In this document: piece by piece, positions 7,978 to 16,178 of the stretch
Position numbering within the stretch: the stretch's first letter is position 1
Layout: every line of letters starts with the position of its first letter
Origin: Arthrobacter sp. Leaf337
Lineage (GTDB): Bacteria; Actinomycetota; Actinomycetes; Actinomycetales; Micrococcaceae
Assembly: GCF_001423745.1 (NCBI RefSeq)
Contig: NZ_LMPC01000030.1
Span: 62,500-126,499 of the forward strand
Direction of reading: 5' to 3'
DNA: 64,000 nucleotides
Notes under the pieces: generated by a model
What the model was told of the DNA's origin: nothing
The model's database searches: none
The model's input: only the letters and a program-made list of their open reading frames with translations
Position numbers and translations under genes: made by a program

Positions 7978-8274
7978 ATGGCAGAAATCACCGTCACCGA
8001 AACCGAGCAGCAGCGCGCCAGTGCACAAATCCTCGACGTCCGCGAAGACTTCGAAGTCATCGAAGGCATGATCCCCGGCGCCCTGCACATCCCCATGGGG
8101 CAGCTGCAGGCCCGCCTGTCCGAACTGGACCCCGAAGTTCACGTCATTGTGGTCTGCCGCAGCGGCAACCGCAGCGCCCGGGTGGCAGATGCCCTCAACG
8201 CCGCCGGATTCAGCGCCGACACGATGGCCGGCGGCATGATCGCCTGGAGCCGGGCAGGACTCCCCGCGGCCTAA
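7978..8274 (+). CDS. Single-domain rhodanese sulfurtransferase
   Basis: A 98-residue rhodanese: ILDVREDFEVIEGMIPGALHIPM near the N-terminus and the active-site loop CRSGNRS with Cys60. CRxGxR loops are common in GlpE-like single-domain enzymes. The start follows GGAAAGGA. It is the third rhodanese domain in this operon; its loop differs from the CQSG loops of its neighbours, which suggests a different acceptor. The partner cannot be named from sequence. Confidence 0.85.
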   Translation: MAEITVTETEQQRASAQILDVREDFEVIEGMIPGALHIPMGQLQARLSELDPEVHVIVVCRSGNRSARVADALNAAGFSADTMAGGMIAWSRAGLPAA

Positions 8275-8341
8275 CCGACCTGCCTCATCCGCAGCCACAA
8301 CCCCTACCCCGCCCCGCCAGCCACACGTAAGGAATTCAGCC

Positions 8342-8704
8342 ATGGCAACCATCGACATCACGGAAGAATCGCTTGCCCGGACGCTTGAGGACAACGACAT
8401 TGTCTTCATCGACTTCTGGGCCGGCTGGTGCGGCCCCTGCCGCATGTTCGCTCCCACCTACGACGCCGCCTCCCAGAAGCACCCGGACGTCACCTTTGCC
8501 AAGGTGGACACGGTAGCCGAGCAGGCCCTGGCGGCCGCCGCCGGCATCACGTCCATCCCCACGCTGATGGCCTTCCGGGACAAGACGCTGGTCTTCTCCC
8601 AGCCCGGCGCCCTCAACGAGGCAGGGCTGGAACAGGTGATCCAAGGCATCAAGAACCTGGACATGGCCGCAGTCCGTGCGCAGGCAGCGCGGCAGCAGTC
8701 CTGA
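8342..8704 (+). CDS. Thioredoxin
   Basis: A 120-residue thioredoxin-fold protein. The active site WCGPC lies at residues 29-33 within FIDFWAGWCGPCRMFAP, and the cis-proline loop appears as SIPTLMAF. The length is slightly above the usual 105-110 because of an Ala/Gln-rich tail. Start ATG 8342 is preceded by AAGGAA. A dedicated thioredoxin among rhodaneses probably reduces enzyme persulfides or disulfides and releases sulfide for oxidation by the dioxygenase encoded downstream. It could also serve general thiol repair. Confidence 0.9.
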   Translation: MATIDITEESLARTLEDNDIVFIDFWAGWCGPCRMFAPTYDAASQKHPDVTFAKVDTVAEQALAAAAGITSIPTLMAFRDKTLVFSQPGALNEAGLEQVIQGIKNLDMAAVRAQAARQQS

Positions 8705-8805
8705 CGACCGGACTGTGGGTATCGATAGTGGAAAAGCTAGCGAAATGGCGTGCCCGCGCCACCCGCCGAGGGTTGGGAAACCACGGCGGCAGACCATTTT
8801 TGAAT

Positions 8806-8821
8806 ATACCCCCAGGGGTAT
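8806..8821. promoter_or_regulatory. Second CsoR/CstR operator, upstream of the dioxygenase gene
   Basis: The palindrome ATACCCCCAGGGGTAT matches site 1 near the repressor gene almost exactly. It lies 67 bases upstream of the CstB-like start codon, in an AT-richer stretch (TATTATGATTTTGAG follows) that could hold the promoter. It shows that the last gene has its own regulated promoter in addition to any read-through. Confidence 0.8.
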
Positions 8822-8887
8822 TATGATTTTGAGTAGACCAACGGGGAACCAGCCAGGAACCCACAAACTTTCACGAAGGAGAACCCC

Positions 8888-10297
8888 ATGCTTCTCGAGC
8901 GCATCTACGACGAAGACCTCGCACAGGCCAGCTACCTCATCGGTTGCCAGCGGAAGGGTGAGGCAGTTGTTGTCGACGCCCGCCGTGACATCGACACCTA
9001 CCGCTCCCTCGCCGCAGCCAACGGCATGAAGATTGTGGCTGTCACGGAGACCCACATCCACGCCGACTACCTCTCAGGCACCCGCGAACTGGCTGCCGCA
9101 ACGGGCGCCAAAATTTACGTCTCCGGCGAAGGCGGCCCGGACTGGCAGTACGGGTTCGACGGCGAGCGCCTGTTCGACGGCAGCAAGATCACCATCGGCA
9201 ACATCACCGTCCAGGCGCTCCACACCCCGGGACACACGCCGGAACACCTGTCCTTCCTGATCACCGACGGCGCGTTCAGCTCCGAACCCGGATACCTGCT
9301 TTCCGGCGACTTCGTGTTCTCCGGCGACCTTGGACGCCCCGACCTCCTGGATGAGGCCGCAGGCGGCGTGGACACCCGCTTCGAAGGCGCGAAGCAGCTG
9401 TTTACCAGCCTGCGTGACAAGTTCCTTACACTGCCCGACTTCGTCCAGGTCTACCCGGGGCACGGCGCCGGCAGCGCCTGCGGCAAGGCCCTCGGCGCCA
9501 TCCCGTCGTCGACGGTCGGCTACGAGCGGCTGTACGCGTGGTGGGGTCCCTACCTGGCCGCCAACGACGAGCAGGGCTTCATCGACGAACTGCTCGACGG
9601 ACAGCCGGACGCGCACGCCTATTTCGGCCGCATGAAGCGCCAGAACCGCCAAGGCCCGGCCGTCATGGGCGAACGCGCCCCGCTCGCGGAACTGGACACT
9701 GCCGCCGTCGCCCGTGACCTGGCGGCAAACAAGTTGACCTTCGTGGATACCCGACCCAACACCGAGGTGCACAAGGGCACCGTGGCAGGCGCCCTGAACA
9801 TCCCCGCCGGCAAGTCCGTTGCGAGCTTCGGCGCATGGGCCGTTGACCCGGAACGGGACAGCCGTCCGCTGGTGCTGCTGGCTTCGGGACAGGAGCAGGC
9901 CCAGGAGATGTGGGACCACCTGGTCCGCGTCGGAATCGACAACGTGGGCGGCTACGTGACCAGCCTCGACGGGCTGCCCGCAGCGACGCCGCGCCTGGTC
10001 CAGCCCGAGGAACTCGAAGGCTTCGACGCCGCAGTTGTCCTCGACGTCCGCAACCGTACCGAACACACGGCCGGGCACATCCCCGGCTCCGAGCAGCTGA
10101 GCGGCGGCCGGGTGCTCTGGAACCTGGACCAGCTCCCCACGGGCGGCACCATCGTGACCTACTGCCAGAGCGGCGTCCGCAGCTCCGTCGCGGCCAGCAC
10201 GCTGCGCCACGCCGGGTACGACGTCGTGGAGCTCGACGGCAGCTACGCCGCCTGGGCCGTCCGGGAAGCGTCGCTGCAGTCGGCTTCGGCCCGCTAA
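8888..10297 (+). CDS. CstB-like persulfide dioxygenase-rhodanese fusion
   Basis: A 469-residue protein in three parts. Residues 1-250 are an ETHE1-like metallo-beta-lactamase domain: THIHAD (His56, His58, Asp60), HTPGHTPEH (His116), SGD (Asp141) and PGHGAGSACGK (His192, Cys198). Residues about 265-355 look like a rhodanese domain, but the loop reads LASGQEQ and has no cysteine. Residues 365-465 are a rhodanese domain with the intact loop CQSGVRS (Cys426). S. aureus CstB has the same order, and its Cys201 corresponds closely to Cys198. The enzyme oxidises low-molecular-weight persulfides, giving thiosulfate through the rhodanese module. The start follows AAGGAG. Confidence 0.9.
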   Translation: MLLERIYDEDLAQASYLIGCQRKGEAVVVDARRDIDTYRSLAAANGMKIVAVTETHIHADYLSGTRELAAATGAKIYVSGEGGPDWQYGFDGERLFDGSKITIGNITVQALHTPGHTPEHLSFLITDGAFSSEPGYLLSGDFVFSGDLGRPDLLDEAAGGVDTRFEGAKQLFTSLRDKFLTLPDFVQVYPGHGAGSACGKALGAIPSSTVGYERLYAWWGPYLAANDEQGFIDELLDGQPDAHAYFGRMKRQNRQGPAVMGERAPLAELDTAAVARDLAANKLTFVDTRPNTEVHKGTVAGALNIPAGKSVASFGAWAVDPERDSRPLVLLASGQEQAQEMWDHLVRVGIDNVGGYVTSLDGLPAATPRLVQPEELEGFDAAVVLDVRNRTEHTAGHIPGSEQLSGGRVLWNLDQLPTGGTIVTYCQSGVRSSVAASTLRHAGYDVVELDGSYAAWAVREASLQSASAR

Positions 10298-10322
10298 CCC
10301 CGGCCGCCTGGCCTGAACCGCC

Positions 10323-10361
10323 AAGGCCCCCGCCCGGATATTTTCCGGGCGGGGGCCTTTT
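10323..10361 (+). terminator. Rho-independent terminator of the persulfide operon
   Basis: A strong hairpin: AAGGCCCCCGCCCGG pairs perfectly with CCGGGCGGGGGCCTT around the loop ATATTTT, and ends in TTTT. It lies 26 bases after the stop of the CstB-like gene. Confidence 0.92.
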
Positions 10362-10412
10362 GCGCGGGGGCACACCATCGCGTCTACTGGCACCCGCCAG
10401 TAGCATGGGCGC

Positions 10413-11009
10413 ATGAGCCAAGTCACATGCGATCTGACCATCTCCCTTGACGGGTTCCTCGCCGGACCGAACCAAAGCCTGGCGGAACCTCTGGGCGAAG
10501 GCGGAGAGCTCCTGCACAGGTGGCAGTTCGAAGAAGCCGAGTCCAACGTAGCGGCGCGCGAAGGCATCCTCGCGGCAGGCGCCTTCATCATGGGACGGAA
10601 CATGTTCGCAGGGCCCGGGCCCGGGGCGTGGGGTGAGGACTGGCGGGGATGGTGGGGCGAGGAGCCGCCCTACCACGCACCGGTATTCGTACTCACCCAT
10701 CATCCACGCGAGCCCCTGGAGATGCAGGGCGGGACGACATTCAACTTCGTGACCGACGGGATCGAATCGGCGCTGGACCAGGCGCGGAAGGCCGCCGGCA
10801 GCAAGGACATCGCCATTGCCGGCGGAGCACAGACCGCCCGCCAGTACCTTTCAGCGGGGCTGATCGACGAGCTGCGCCTCCACATCGCACCCATTGTCCT
10901 GGGAGCAGGCGAGCGGCTGCTGGACGGCGTCGGGAACCTCAACCTTGAGCCGACGGAAGTGAGCGGGACCAGCCTTGTCACCCACGTGCGCTATCGGGTA
11001 ACCCGCTGA
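10413..11009 (+). CDS. Dihydrofolate reductase / RibD C-terminal family protein
   Basis: A 198-residue protein with the family opening DLTISLDGFLAGPN, the strand IMGRNMF and the nucleotide-binding stretch KDIAIAGGAQTARQYLSAGLIDELRLHIAPIVLGAGERL. This RibD-like DHFR family (often called YyaP/YwjB) binds NADPH-type cofactors; most members have no known substrate. It starts 52 bases after the operon terminator, so it is a separate unit. The end is close to the acetyltransferase gene, which may follow in the same transcript. Confidence 0.85.
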   Translation: MSQVTCDLTISLDGFLAGPNQSLAEPLGEGGELLHRWQFEEAESNVAAREGILAAGAFIMGRNMFAGPGPGAWGEDWRGWWGEEPPYHAPVFVLTHHPREPLEMQGGTTFNFVTDGIESALDQARKAAGSKDIAIAGGAQTARQYLSAGLIDELRLHIAPIVLGAGERLLDGVGNLNLEPTEVSGTSLVTHVRYRVTR

Positions 11010-11077
11010 AGCGCTAACGCTCAATCTCCGAACGTCAGTTAGCGGACGTTGCGGTGGCAGTCGAATACGATCTTGTG

Positions 11078-11596
11078 ATGCCTCTCCTCATCGCTCCGGA
11101 CGAAAGCTACCAATCCTCCTGGCTGGAGGGATCCGCAGAATTCGGCGGCGCCCGCCGGGACGGCGGCGGCGCGGAGGACTGGCCCCTGGAAGAACTCAGG
11201 GACGCCGGGTCGTTCCGCCGCTTTGTCGACGCGCTCGTAGCGGATGCTTTGCCGGAGAGCCCGCGAAAGCCTGGGCACGTGCCCTGCACGTACTTGTGGA
11301 TCGTAGAGGGCGATACATTCCTTGGCTCGCTGGCCATCAGGCACGAACTGAACGATTTCCTCCTCAACGAGGGCGGGCACATCGGCTACAGCGTACGGCC
11401 TTCCGCAAGGCGTCGCGGCCACGCAGCCAGCGCGCTGGCCCACGCCCTGCCGATTGCCCGGGAACTGGGAATCCCACGGGTCCTTCTCACGTGCGATGTC
11501 AGTAACGTTGGCTCCCGGGCGACCATCGAAAAGAACGACGGCGCCTACGAGGACACCCGCAACGGCAAACGCCGCTACTGGATTGATATCGCCTAA
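11078..11596 (+). CDS. GNAT family N-acetyltransferase
   Basis: A protein of about 172 residues. The acetyl-CoA binding region is visible as IGYSVRPSARRRGHAASALAHALPIARELG (the R/Q-x-x-G-x-G/A loop), followed by RVLLTCDVSNVGSRATIEKND, typical of RimJ/RimL-like acetyltransferases. The substrate is unknown. ATG 11078 is preferred; an in-frame GTG at 11054 would add eight residues. GNAT enzymes transfer acetyl groups to amines of proteins or small molecules. Confidence 0.82.
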   Translation: MPLLIAPDESYQSSWLEGSAEFGGARRDGGGAEDWPLEELRDAGSFRRFVDALVADALPESPRKPGHVPCTYLWIVEGDTFLGSLAIRHELNDFLLNEGGHIGYSVRPSARRRGHAASALAHALPIARELGIPRVLLTCDVSNVGSRATIEKNDGAYEDTRNGKRRYWIDIA

Positions 11597-11658
11597 CGTG
11601 ACGCGCCCGGAATGAACTGGACGGGCAGGAGTCCGGGCCAGGGTCTACACTGAATCTA

Positions 11659-11674
11659 TCGAACATATATTCGA
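11659..11674. promoter_or_regulatory. LexA (SOS) box upstream of umuDC
   Basis: TCGAACATATATTCGA differs by one base from the actinobacterial LexA consensus TCGAAC-N4-GTTCGA. It lies 14 bases upstream of the umuD-like start, so the pair is expected to be induced by DNA damage. Confidence 0.85.
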
Positions 11675-11687
11675 ATAAGGGTGTGTT

Positions 11688-12119
11688 GTGGGCATAGTTA
11701 TCGGTCCCCGTGTGATAGATGCGGGCACGTCCCTGCTGTCAGTGCTGATCTCTCCAGTGCCGGTCGCAGCGGGCTATCCCTCGCCGGCGCAGGACTACTT
11801 TGACGGCAGAATCGACCTCAATGAACACCTCATCAAGGACATCACCAGCACGTACATCGTGCGGGTGTCCGGGGATTCGATGGAAGGAGCCGGGATCAGC
11901 GACGGCGACGAACTGATCGTCAACCGCGCCCTCCGCCCCACAGACGGTTCGGTGGTCATTGCTGTCCTGGACGGCGAGCTGACCATCAAACGGCTCAGGA
12001 TCACAGCATCCGGAGTACTGCTTCAGGCAGACAACCCCCGGTATCCGGACCTCCGGGTTCCAGCGTTGTCTGACCTGGTCATCTGGGGCGTGGCCACACG
12101 GTGCCTGCACCATGTCTGA
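11688..12119 (+). CDS. umuD: UmuD-like S24 autoprotease
   Basis: A 143-residue LexA/UmuD-type protein without a DNA-binding domain. The probable self-cleavage pair Ala28-Gly29 lies in VAAGYPSP. Catalytic Ser64 is in SGDSMEGAGI, and Lys101 is in GELTIKRLR. Start GTG 11688 is weakly supported by a purine-rich run (AATAAGGGTG). RecA-stimulated cleavage of UmuD activates the error-prone polymerase in SOS. Its 3' end overlaps the umuC-like gene by 8 bases, and a LexA box precedes it. Confidence 0.9.
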   Translation: MGIVIGPRVIDAGTSLLSVLISPVPVAAGYPSPAQDYFDGRIDLNEHLIKDITSTYIVRVSGDSMEGAGISDGDELIVNRALRPTDGSVVIAVLDGELTIKRLRITASGVLLQADNPRYPDLRVPALSDLVIWGVATRCLHHV

Positions 12120-13428
12120 GACGCCGGAAAGGTATGAGACGCGGGCAGCGGGCACCATCCGGCAGATCGCCCTGGTGGATGTCAACTGCTTCTACGCCTC
12201 CGCCGAACGGGCATTCGATCCATCGCTCGAAGGCCGCCCCCTGGTCGTCCTGTCCAACAACGACGGCTGCGCGGTCACCCGGTCCCCCGAAGCCAAGGCA
12301 CTTGGGATCAGCGTCGGAGAACCATGGTTCAAGATCGCTCCCCGCGCCAAGGAATGGGGACTGGTGGCAAAATCCAGCAACTATGAGCTGTACGGGGACA
12401 TCAGCGCCCGCGTCATGGAGCTGCTGTCCCGCTACTCGGCCTGGCTGGAGGTTTACAGCATCGACGAAGCTTTCCTGGGAGTCAAAGGCACCCCGGACGA
12501 ACTACTGCGGCTCGGACAAACCATCAAGTCCGCTGTCCGCCGCAACGTCGGAGTCCCGGTCTGCGTGGGAATAGCCGGCACCAAGACCCTCGCGAAGCTG
12601 GCCAACAAATGGGCGAAAAACAACCCGGGCCTCAACGGCGTGTGCCACTGGGACTCCATGCCGGCACCTGCCCGCGAAGCACTGATGGCCCGGCTGTCCG
12701 TCATCGAGCTCTGGGGCGTGGCCACCCGGCTCACCAAGCGCCTGAACGGGATGGGCATCCACTCCATCCTGGACCTTGCCCGCGCCGATCCGGTTCGGAT
12801 CCGGGACCGCTTCTCAGTGGTGCTGATGCGCACTGTCCTGGAACTGCAGGGCACTGCGTGCATTCCCTTGGAAGAAGAGCGGATTGGACGTGACCAGCTC
12901 ATCTTCAGCCGGTCATTTTCCACGCCTATCACCACCGCGGGGGACCTGCGGCAGGTCATGAGTGTCTATGCCCAGCAGGCCAGCGCCCGCCTGGCCAAGC
13001 ACGGGCTGCAGGCCAAGGTCCTCACCGCTTTCGCCGGCACATCGCACTACAACCCCCAGGACACGTCCTATCCCTCGGTCTGCGTGACGCTGCCGATGCC
13101 CACCGCGGATCCCGTGCTTTTGACCCGCGCCTCGCACACCCTGCTGCCCCGGATCCAGGAAGGCACCAGGTACGTCCGTGCGGGCATCATGGTCACCGAC
13201 CTGAGGCCCACGGGGCAGCAGTCGCCGCTGCCGGCCTTTGCGAACCCGCACGAGGAACGCGGCATCGGAACACTGCTGGAAGACATCAGCCGCCGGTACG
13301 GCAGGGGTTCCGTGGGGCTGGGACACGCAGGCATCCGGGGAGGCCCGGACTGGTCCATGCAACGCACCATGCTCTCGCCCAGATACACGACTCACTGGGA
13401 TGAGCTACCCGTGGTCAAAGCAGCCTGA
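12112..13428 (+). CDS. umuC: UmuC-like Y-family DNA polymerase
   Basis: A 438-residue Y-family translesion polymerase. The first metal motif is in ALVDVNCFYASAERAFDP and the catalytic acidic pair in YSIDEAFLGV. The UmuC-type signature SNNDGCAVTRSPEAKALGI is present. The helix-hairpin-helix region (LWGVATRLTKRLNGMGIHSILDLARADP) and the C-terminal DUF4113-like tail (RYGRGSVGLGHAG...LSPRYTTHWDELP) follow. It should bypass DNA lesions during SOS together with the UmuD-like partner encoded immediately upstream. Confidence 0.92.
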   Translation: MSETPERYETRAAGTIRQIALVDVNCFYASAERAFDPSLEGRPLVVLSNNDGCAVTRSPEAKALGISVGEPWFKIAPRAKEWGLVAKSSNYELYGDISARVMELLSRYSAWLEVYSIDEAFLGVKGTPDELLRLGQTIKSAVRRNVGVPVCVGIAGTKTLAKLANKWAKNNPGLNGVCHWDSMPAPAREALMARLSVIELWGVATRLTKRLNGMGIHSILDLARADPVRIRDRFSVVLMRTVLELQGTACIPLEEERIGRDQLIFSRSFSTPITTAGDLRQVMSVYAQQASARLAKHGLQAKVLTAFAGTSHYNPQDTSYPSVCVTLPMPTADPVLLTRASHTLLPRIQEGTRYVRAGIMVTDLRPTGQQSPLPAFANPHEERGIGTLLEDISRRYGRGSVGLGHAGIRGGPDWSMQRTMLSPRYTTHWDELPVVKAA

Positions 13429-13451
13429 GCCCCCGCTGTTACACTCTGCTC

Positions 13452-14210
13452 ATGATCGGGCTTCCCTTCGCGGGAGATGGGCTTGTGCACGGCGTTCTGA
13501 CAGGGCTGGGAATCTTCGCGGCCCTGTTGTTTTACGCCTATGAGAAGCGCCGCCGCGGCCTTACTGATCCCCGGCTCTGGCCCATTGCCGGTTTCGCTGT
13601 GGCCTTCGGGGCAATCGGCTCCCGGTTGCTCACGTGGGATGTTTCCCGACAAGTCTCCCTGGCCGACTGGTGGGGCAACGGCGACCGCAGCATCCTCGCC
13701 GGCCTGGTCGGGGCATGGTTCGGGGTCCATCTGGGCAAACGGCTGACAGGCTACCGGAAATCCACCGGTGACCTGCTTGCACCGTCGGTCGCACTGGCGC
13801 TGGTTCTCGGGCGCGGGGGGTGCCTCCTCACCGAACTGCCCGGCACTCCGACCGGCGGGGCGTGGGGAATCGTACTCACGCCCGGGCAGGCTGCGTTGAT
13901 CGGCGGGCCCGCCGGAGCAGGGCTCCATCCATCCTTTGCGTACGAGATCGTGTTCCATGCCATTGCGTTCGCCGTCATGTGGCGCTTTCGCGATCGCCTC
14001 GCGCACCCCGGGGACCTTTTCATCTGTTACGTGACCTCCTACGCGCTGTTCAGGTTCGGGGTGGAGTTTGTCCGCGGCAACGAGGTGCTCTGGCTGGGGA
14101 TGAGCCGCCCCCAGTGGTTCCTGCTGGCGGTCCTCCCGCTGTTGGCCTGGCGGATGCGGCGGGTGTTCGGGAGACCGGTCCGTCCTGCGTTGAAGGGAAG
14201 AGTGGCATGA
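13452..14210 (+). CDS. Lgt-family membrane protein (divergent paralogue)
   Basis: A 252-residue, seven-helix-type membrane protein of the prolipoprotein diacylglyceryl transferase family. The LGRGGCLLTELPGTP motif (residues 119-132) matches the Lgt GRxGNFxNxE signature and keeps Arg121 and Glu128, but the Asn is Cys124. The segment that normally carries the essential HGG reads RSILAGLVG and has no histidine. The C-terminal FRFGVEFVRGNE keeps the RxxVEFxR pattern. Canonical Lgt transfers diacylglyceryl from phosphatidylglycerol to lipoprotein cysteines. The residue losses suggest this copy does something else. It overlaps the next gene by four bases and heads a tight four-gene operon with a radical SAM enzyme. 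Confidence 0.8.
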   Translation: MIGLPFAGDGLVHGVLTGLGIFAALLFYAYEKRRRGLTDPRLWPIAGFAVAFGAIGSRLLTWDVSRQVSLADWWGNGDRSILAGLVGAWFGVHLGKRLTGYRKSTGDLLAPSVALALVLGRGGCLLTELPGTPTGGAWGIVLTPGQAALIGGPAGAGLHPSFAYEIVFHAIAFAVMWRFRDRLAHPGDLFICYVTSYALFRFGVEFVRGNEVLWLGMSRPQWFLLAVLPLLAWRMRRVFGRPVRPALKGRVA

Positions 14211-14566
14211 GCGAGGACAACCCCGAGGTTCCCCGGAACCCACCCCCGCCGGAATACCAGGGCGGGCCGCCGCAACAGCCAAAGCGCGGCTCTATGGGAC
14301 TCGGAATACTGTTCGGAACCATGGCGCTCTATGCCATCTATTTCGGCGGGTTAATCGCCGTAGGCGGACCCTACGCATGGTCCAACAGCATCCTCGCCGG
14401 GCCGGCCACGTTCGTCCCGATCGCCCTCTATTTGGTGGGGTCCATACTGCTTGCCCTCAGGCCTCGAACGTCCCGATGGGGTGCAGGGCTCCTGATTGGT
14501 CTGGGAATTTTTACGTTGCTCGGCGAGGGACTCTGTGTCGGGTTCCTCGCTCAACCAGGAATCTGA
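14207..14566 (+). CDS. Small membrane protein with Pro-rich N-terminus
   Basis: A 119-residue protein. Residues 1-28 are Pro/Gln-rich and polar (PRNPPPPEYQGG); three hydrophobic helices follow (about 32-54, 65-86 and 91-115). No family was recognised. It overlaps the Lgt-like gene by ATGA and ends one base before the radical SAM start codon, so it is translated within the same operon. It may anchor or assist the membrane step of the pathway, but there is no direct evidence. Confidence 0.7.
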   Translation: MSEDNPEVPRNPPPPEYQGGPPQQPKRGSMGLGILFGTMALYAIYFGGLIAVGGPYAWSNSILAGPATFVPIALYLVGSILLALRPRTSRWGAGLLIGLGIFTLLGEGLCVGFLAQPGI

Positions 14567-14567
14567 G

Positions 14568-16178
14568 ATGAGGTCTTCTTCCATGACGCGTCGAGACGAG
14601 CCCGGCCCTGGCCAACCGCTGCGCGGTGACCGCATCCACCGGTATGTCACGGCGTTCTGTCCCCGCTGCCACGAGACAAACCCGCCGCTCGCCCAGGTGC
14701 GGCGCCTGTCCGGGGTGCTGCTTGTCCGTGACGACCGCGTGTGGCTCGAACGCGGCTGCCCCGACCACGGCCTGGTGCGCACCCTGTACGACGAATCCCC
14801 CGAAATCCTGCGGTACCTGGAGAAATGGCAGGCACCCACCAAACAGCATGTCCCCGACCAGGCGGACAACTACCGGCCCGTGCCCGAGGCGTACGCCTAT
14901 GGACTTCCCGCCATGCAGACCCAGCACACGTGCATCCTTTTGCAGGACATCATCGAGCACTGCAATCTGCGCTGCCCCACCTGCTTCACCTCGTCCGGCC
15001 CGCAGCTGCAGGGGGTCGCGCCGCTCACTGAGGTGCTCGCGAATGTGGATACACGGCTGGCCCGCGAGAACGGGCGCCTTGATGTGTTGATGCTGTCCGG
15101 CGGCGAGCCCACGCTGTATCCCCATCTTGCCGAACTGCTCGAGGAGCTGGTTGCACGGCCGATCGTCCGGATCATGGTGAACAGCAACGGCATGTTGATC
15201 GCGACCGACGACGACCTGCTCGCCTTGCTGACGAAGCATCGCGACCGGGTGGAGGTGTACCTCCAATACGACGGCCCCTCCAAGGAGGCGTCGATCCACC
15301 ACCGCGGGGGAGATCTGACCCGCTACAAGGATGCGGCAATCTCGCGCCTGTCCGAGGCGGGCGTCTTCACGACCCTGACCATGACGGCAACCCTTGGTGT
15401 CAACGACGGCGAGGTGGGCGATGTCGTCATGCGGGCGCTGGAGACCCCGTTCGTGGGTGGTGTCGCCCTGCAGCCCGTGTTCGGTTCCGGCCGCGGCCAC
15501 GGCATCGACCCCGTGGACCGGCTCACCCACACGGGTGTCCTTGCACGGCTGGCCGGGCAAACCAACGGTGTGGTCTCGTGGCATGACCTGACGGCTCTTC
15601 CGTGCTCGCATCCGCACTGCGCGTCCGTGGGCTACATGCTGAAGGACGATTCCGGGGTCTGGCGGTCGCTGACCGCCCTCATCGGGCACGACCAGCTGCT
15701 GGCCTGGCTGGAGCTCAACCCCGACAGCATCGCCAACCGCATCGCCGACAGCGCGATCCCGCTCGAGCTGCGCAGCCTCATGAAGTCATCGCTGCTCGAC
15801 CTGCTGAGCGAACAGTCATCGCTTTCCCACCCGCGGACGGCCGACCTCTGGAAGAACATCTGCACGCAGTGCGACCTGGGCATCGGGACGCTCACCACCC
15901 TGGCGGCCGGCAAGCTCCCGGGCCAGCAGCAGCGACTGCGCAGGCTCCTCGCCGAACGCGTCACCCGCATCATGGTGAAGCCGTTTATGGACATTTCCAC
16001 CATGATCGAAGAACGGCTCACGCAATGCTGCGTCCACGTGGGAACCAAGAGCGACGCCGGCGAACACCAGTGCGCCCCGTTCTGCGCAGTGCAGGCGTGG
16101 CCGGCCCTGTCCAGGCAACGGATGAGCACTGCCACGGGTCAGCAGCTGCTCCCGGTGCGTCAGCTCCGGGGAGGCTGA
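14568..16178 (+). CDS. Cys-rich radical SAM enzyme, tetraether-lipid-synthase-like
   Basis: A 536-residue radical SAM protein. The SAM-cluster motif is HCNLRCPTC (Cys132, Cys136, Cys139), with the GGEPTLYP motif later in the barrel. The N-terminus has a rubredoxin-like pair, FCPRCHE (Cys31, Cys34) and RGCPDHG (Cys64). The C-terminal third has further cysteines (PCSHPHCAS, NICTQCDLG, TQCCVHVG, HQCAPFCAV), enough for auxiliary clusters. An N-terminal rubredoxin-like site, a central barrel and C-terminal auxiliary clusters is the layout of archaeal Tes, which joins lipid tails by radical chemistry. Start ATG 14568 follows AGGA. Lipid modification is inferred from this and the Lgt-like neighbour. 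Confidence 0.8.
   Translation: MRSSSMTRRDEPGPGQPLRGDRIHRYVTAFCPRCHETNPPLAQVRRLSGVLLVRDDRVWLERGCPDHGLVRTLYDESPEILRYLEKWQAPTKQHVPDQADNYRPVPEAYAYGLPAMQTQHTCILLQDIIEHCNLRCPTCFTSSGPQLQGVAPLTEVLANVDTRLARENGRLDVLMLSGGEPTLYPHLAELLEELVARPIVRIMVNSNGMLIATDDDLLALLTKHRDRVEVYLQYDGPSKEASIHHRGGDLTRYKDAAISRLSEAGVFTTLTMTATLGVNDGEVGDVVMRALETPFVGGVALQPVFGSGRGHGIDPVDRLTHTGVLARLAGQTNGVVSWHDLTALPCSHPHCASVGYMLKDDSGVWRSLTALIGHDQLLAWLELNPDSIANRIADSAIPLELRSLMKSSLLDLLSEQSSLSHPRTADLWKNICTQCDLGIGTLTTLAAGKLPGQQQRLRRLLAERVTRIMVKPFMDISTMIEERLTQCCVHVGTKSDAGEHQCAPFCAVQAWPALSRQRMSTATGQQLLPVRQLRGG

Noticed and set aside
9074..10603. A 509-codon minus-strand frame opposite the CstB-like gene
   Set aside because: It overlaps the conserved catalytic motifs of the opposite gene and crosses a strong terminator.
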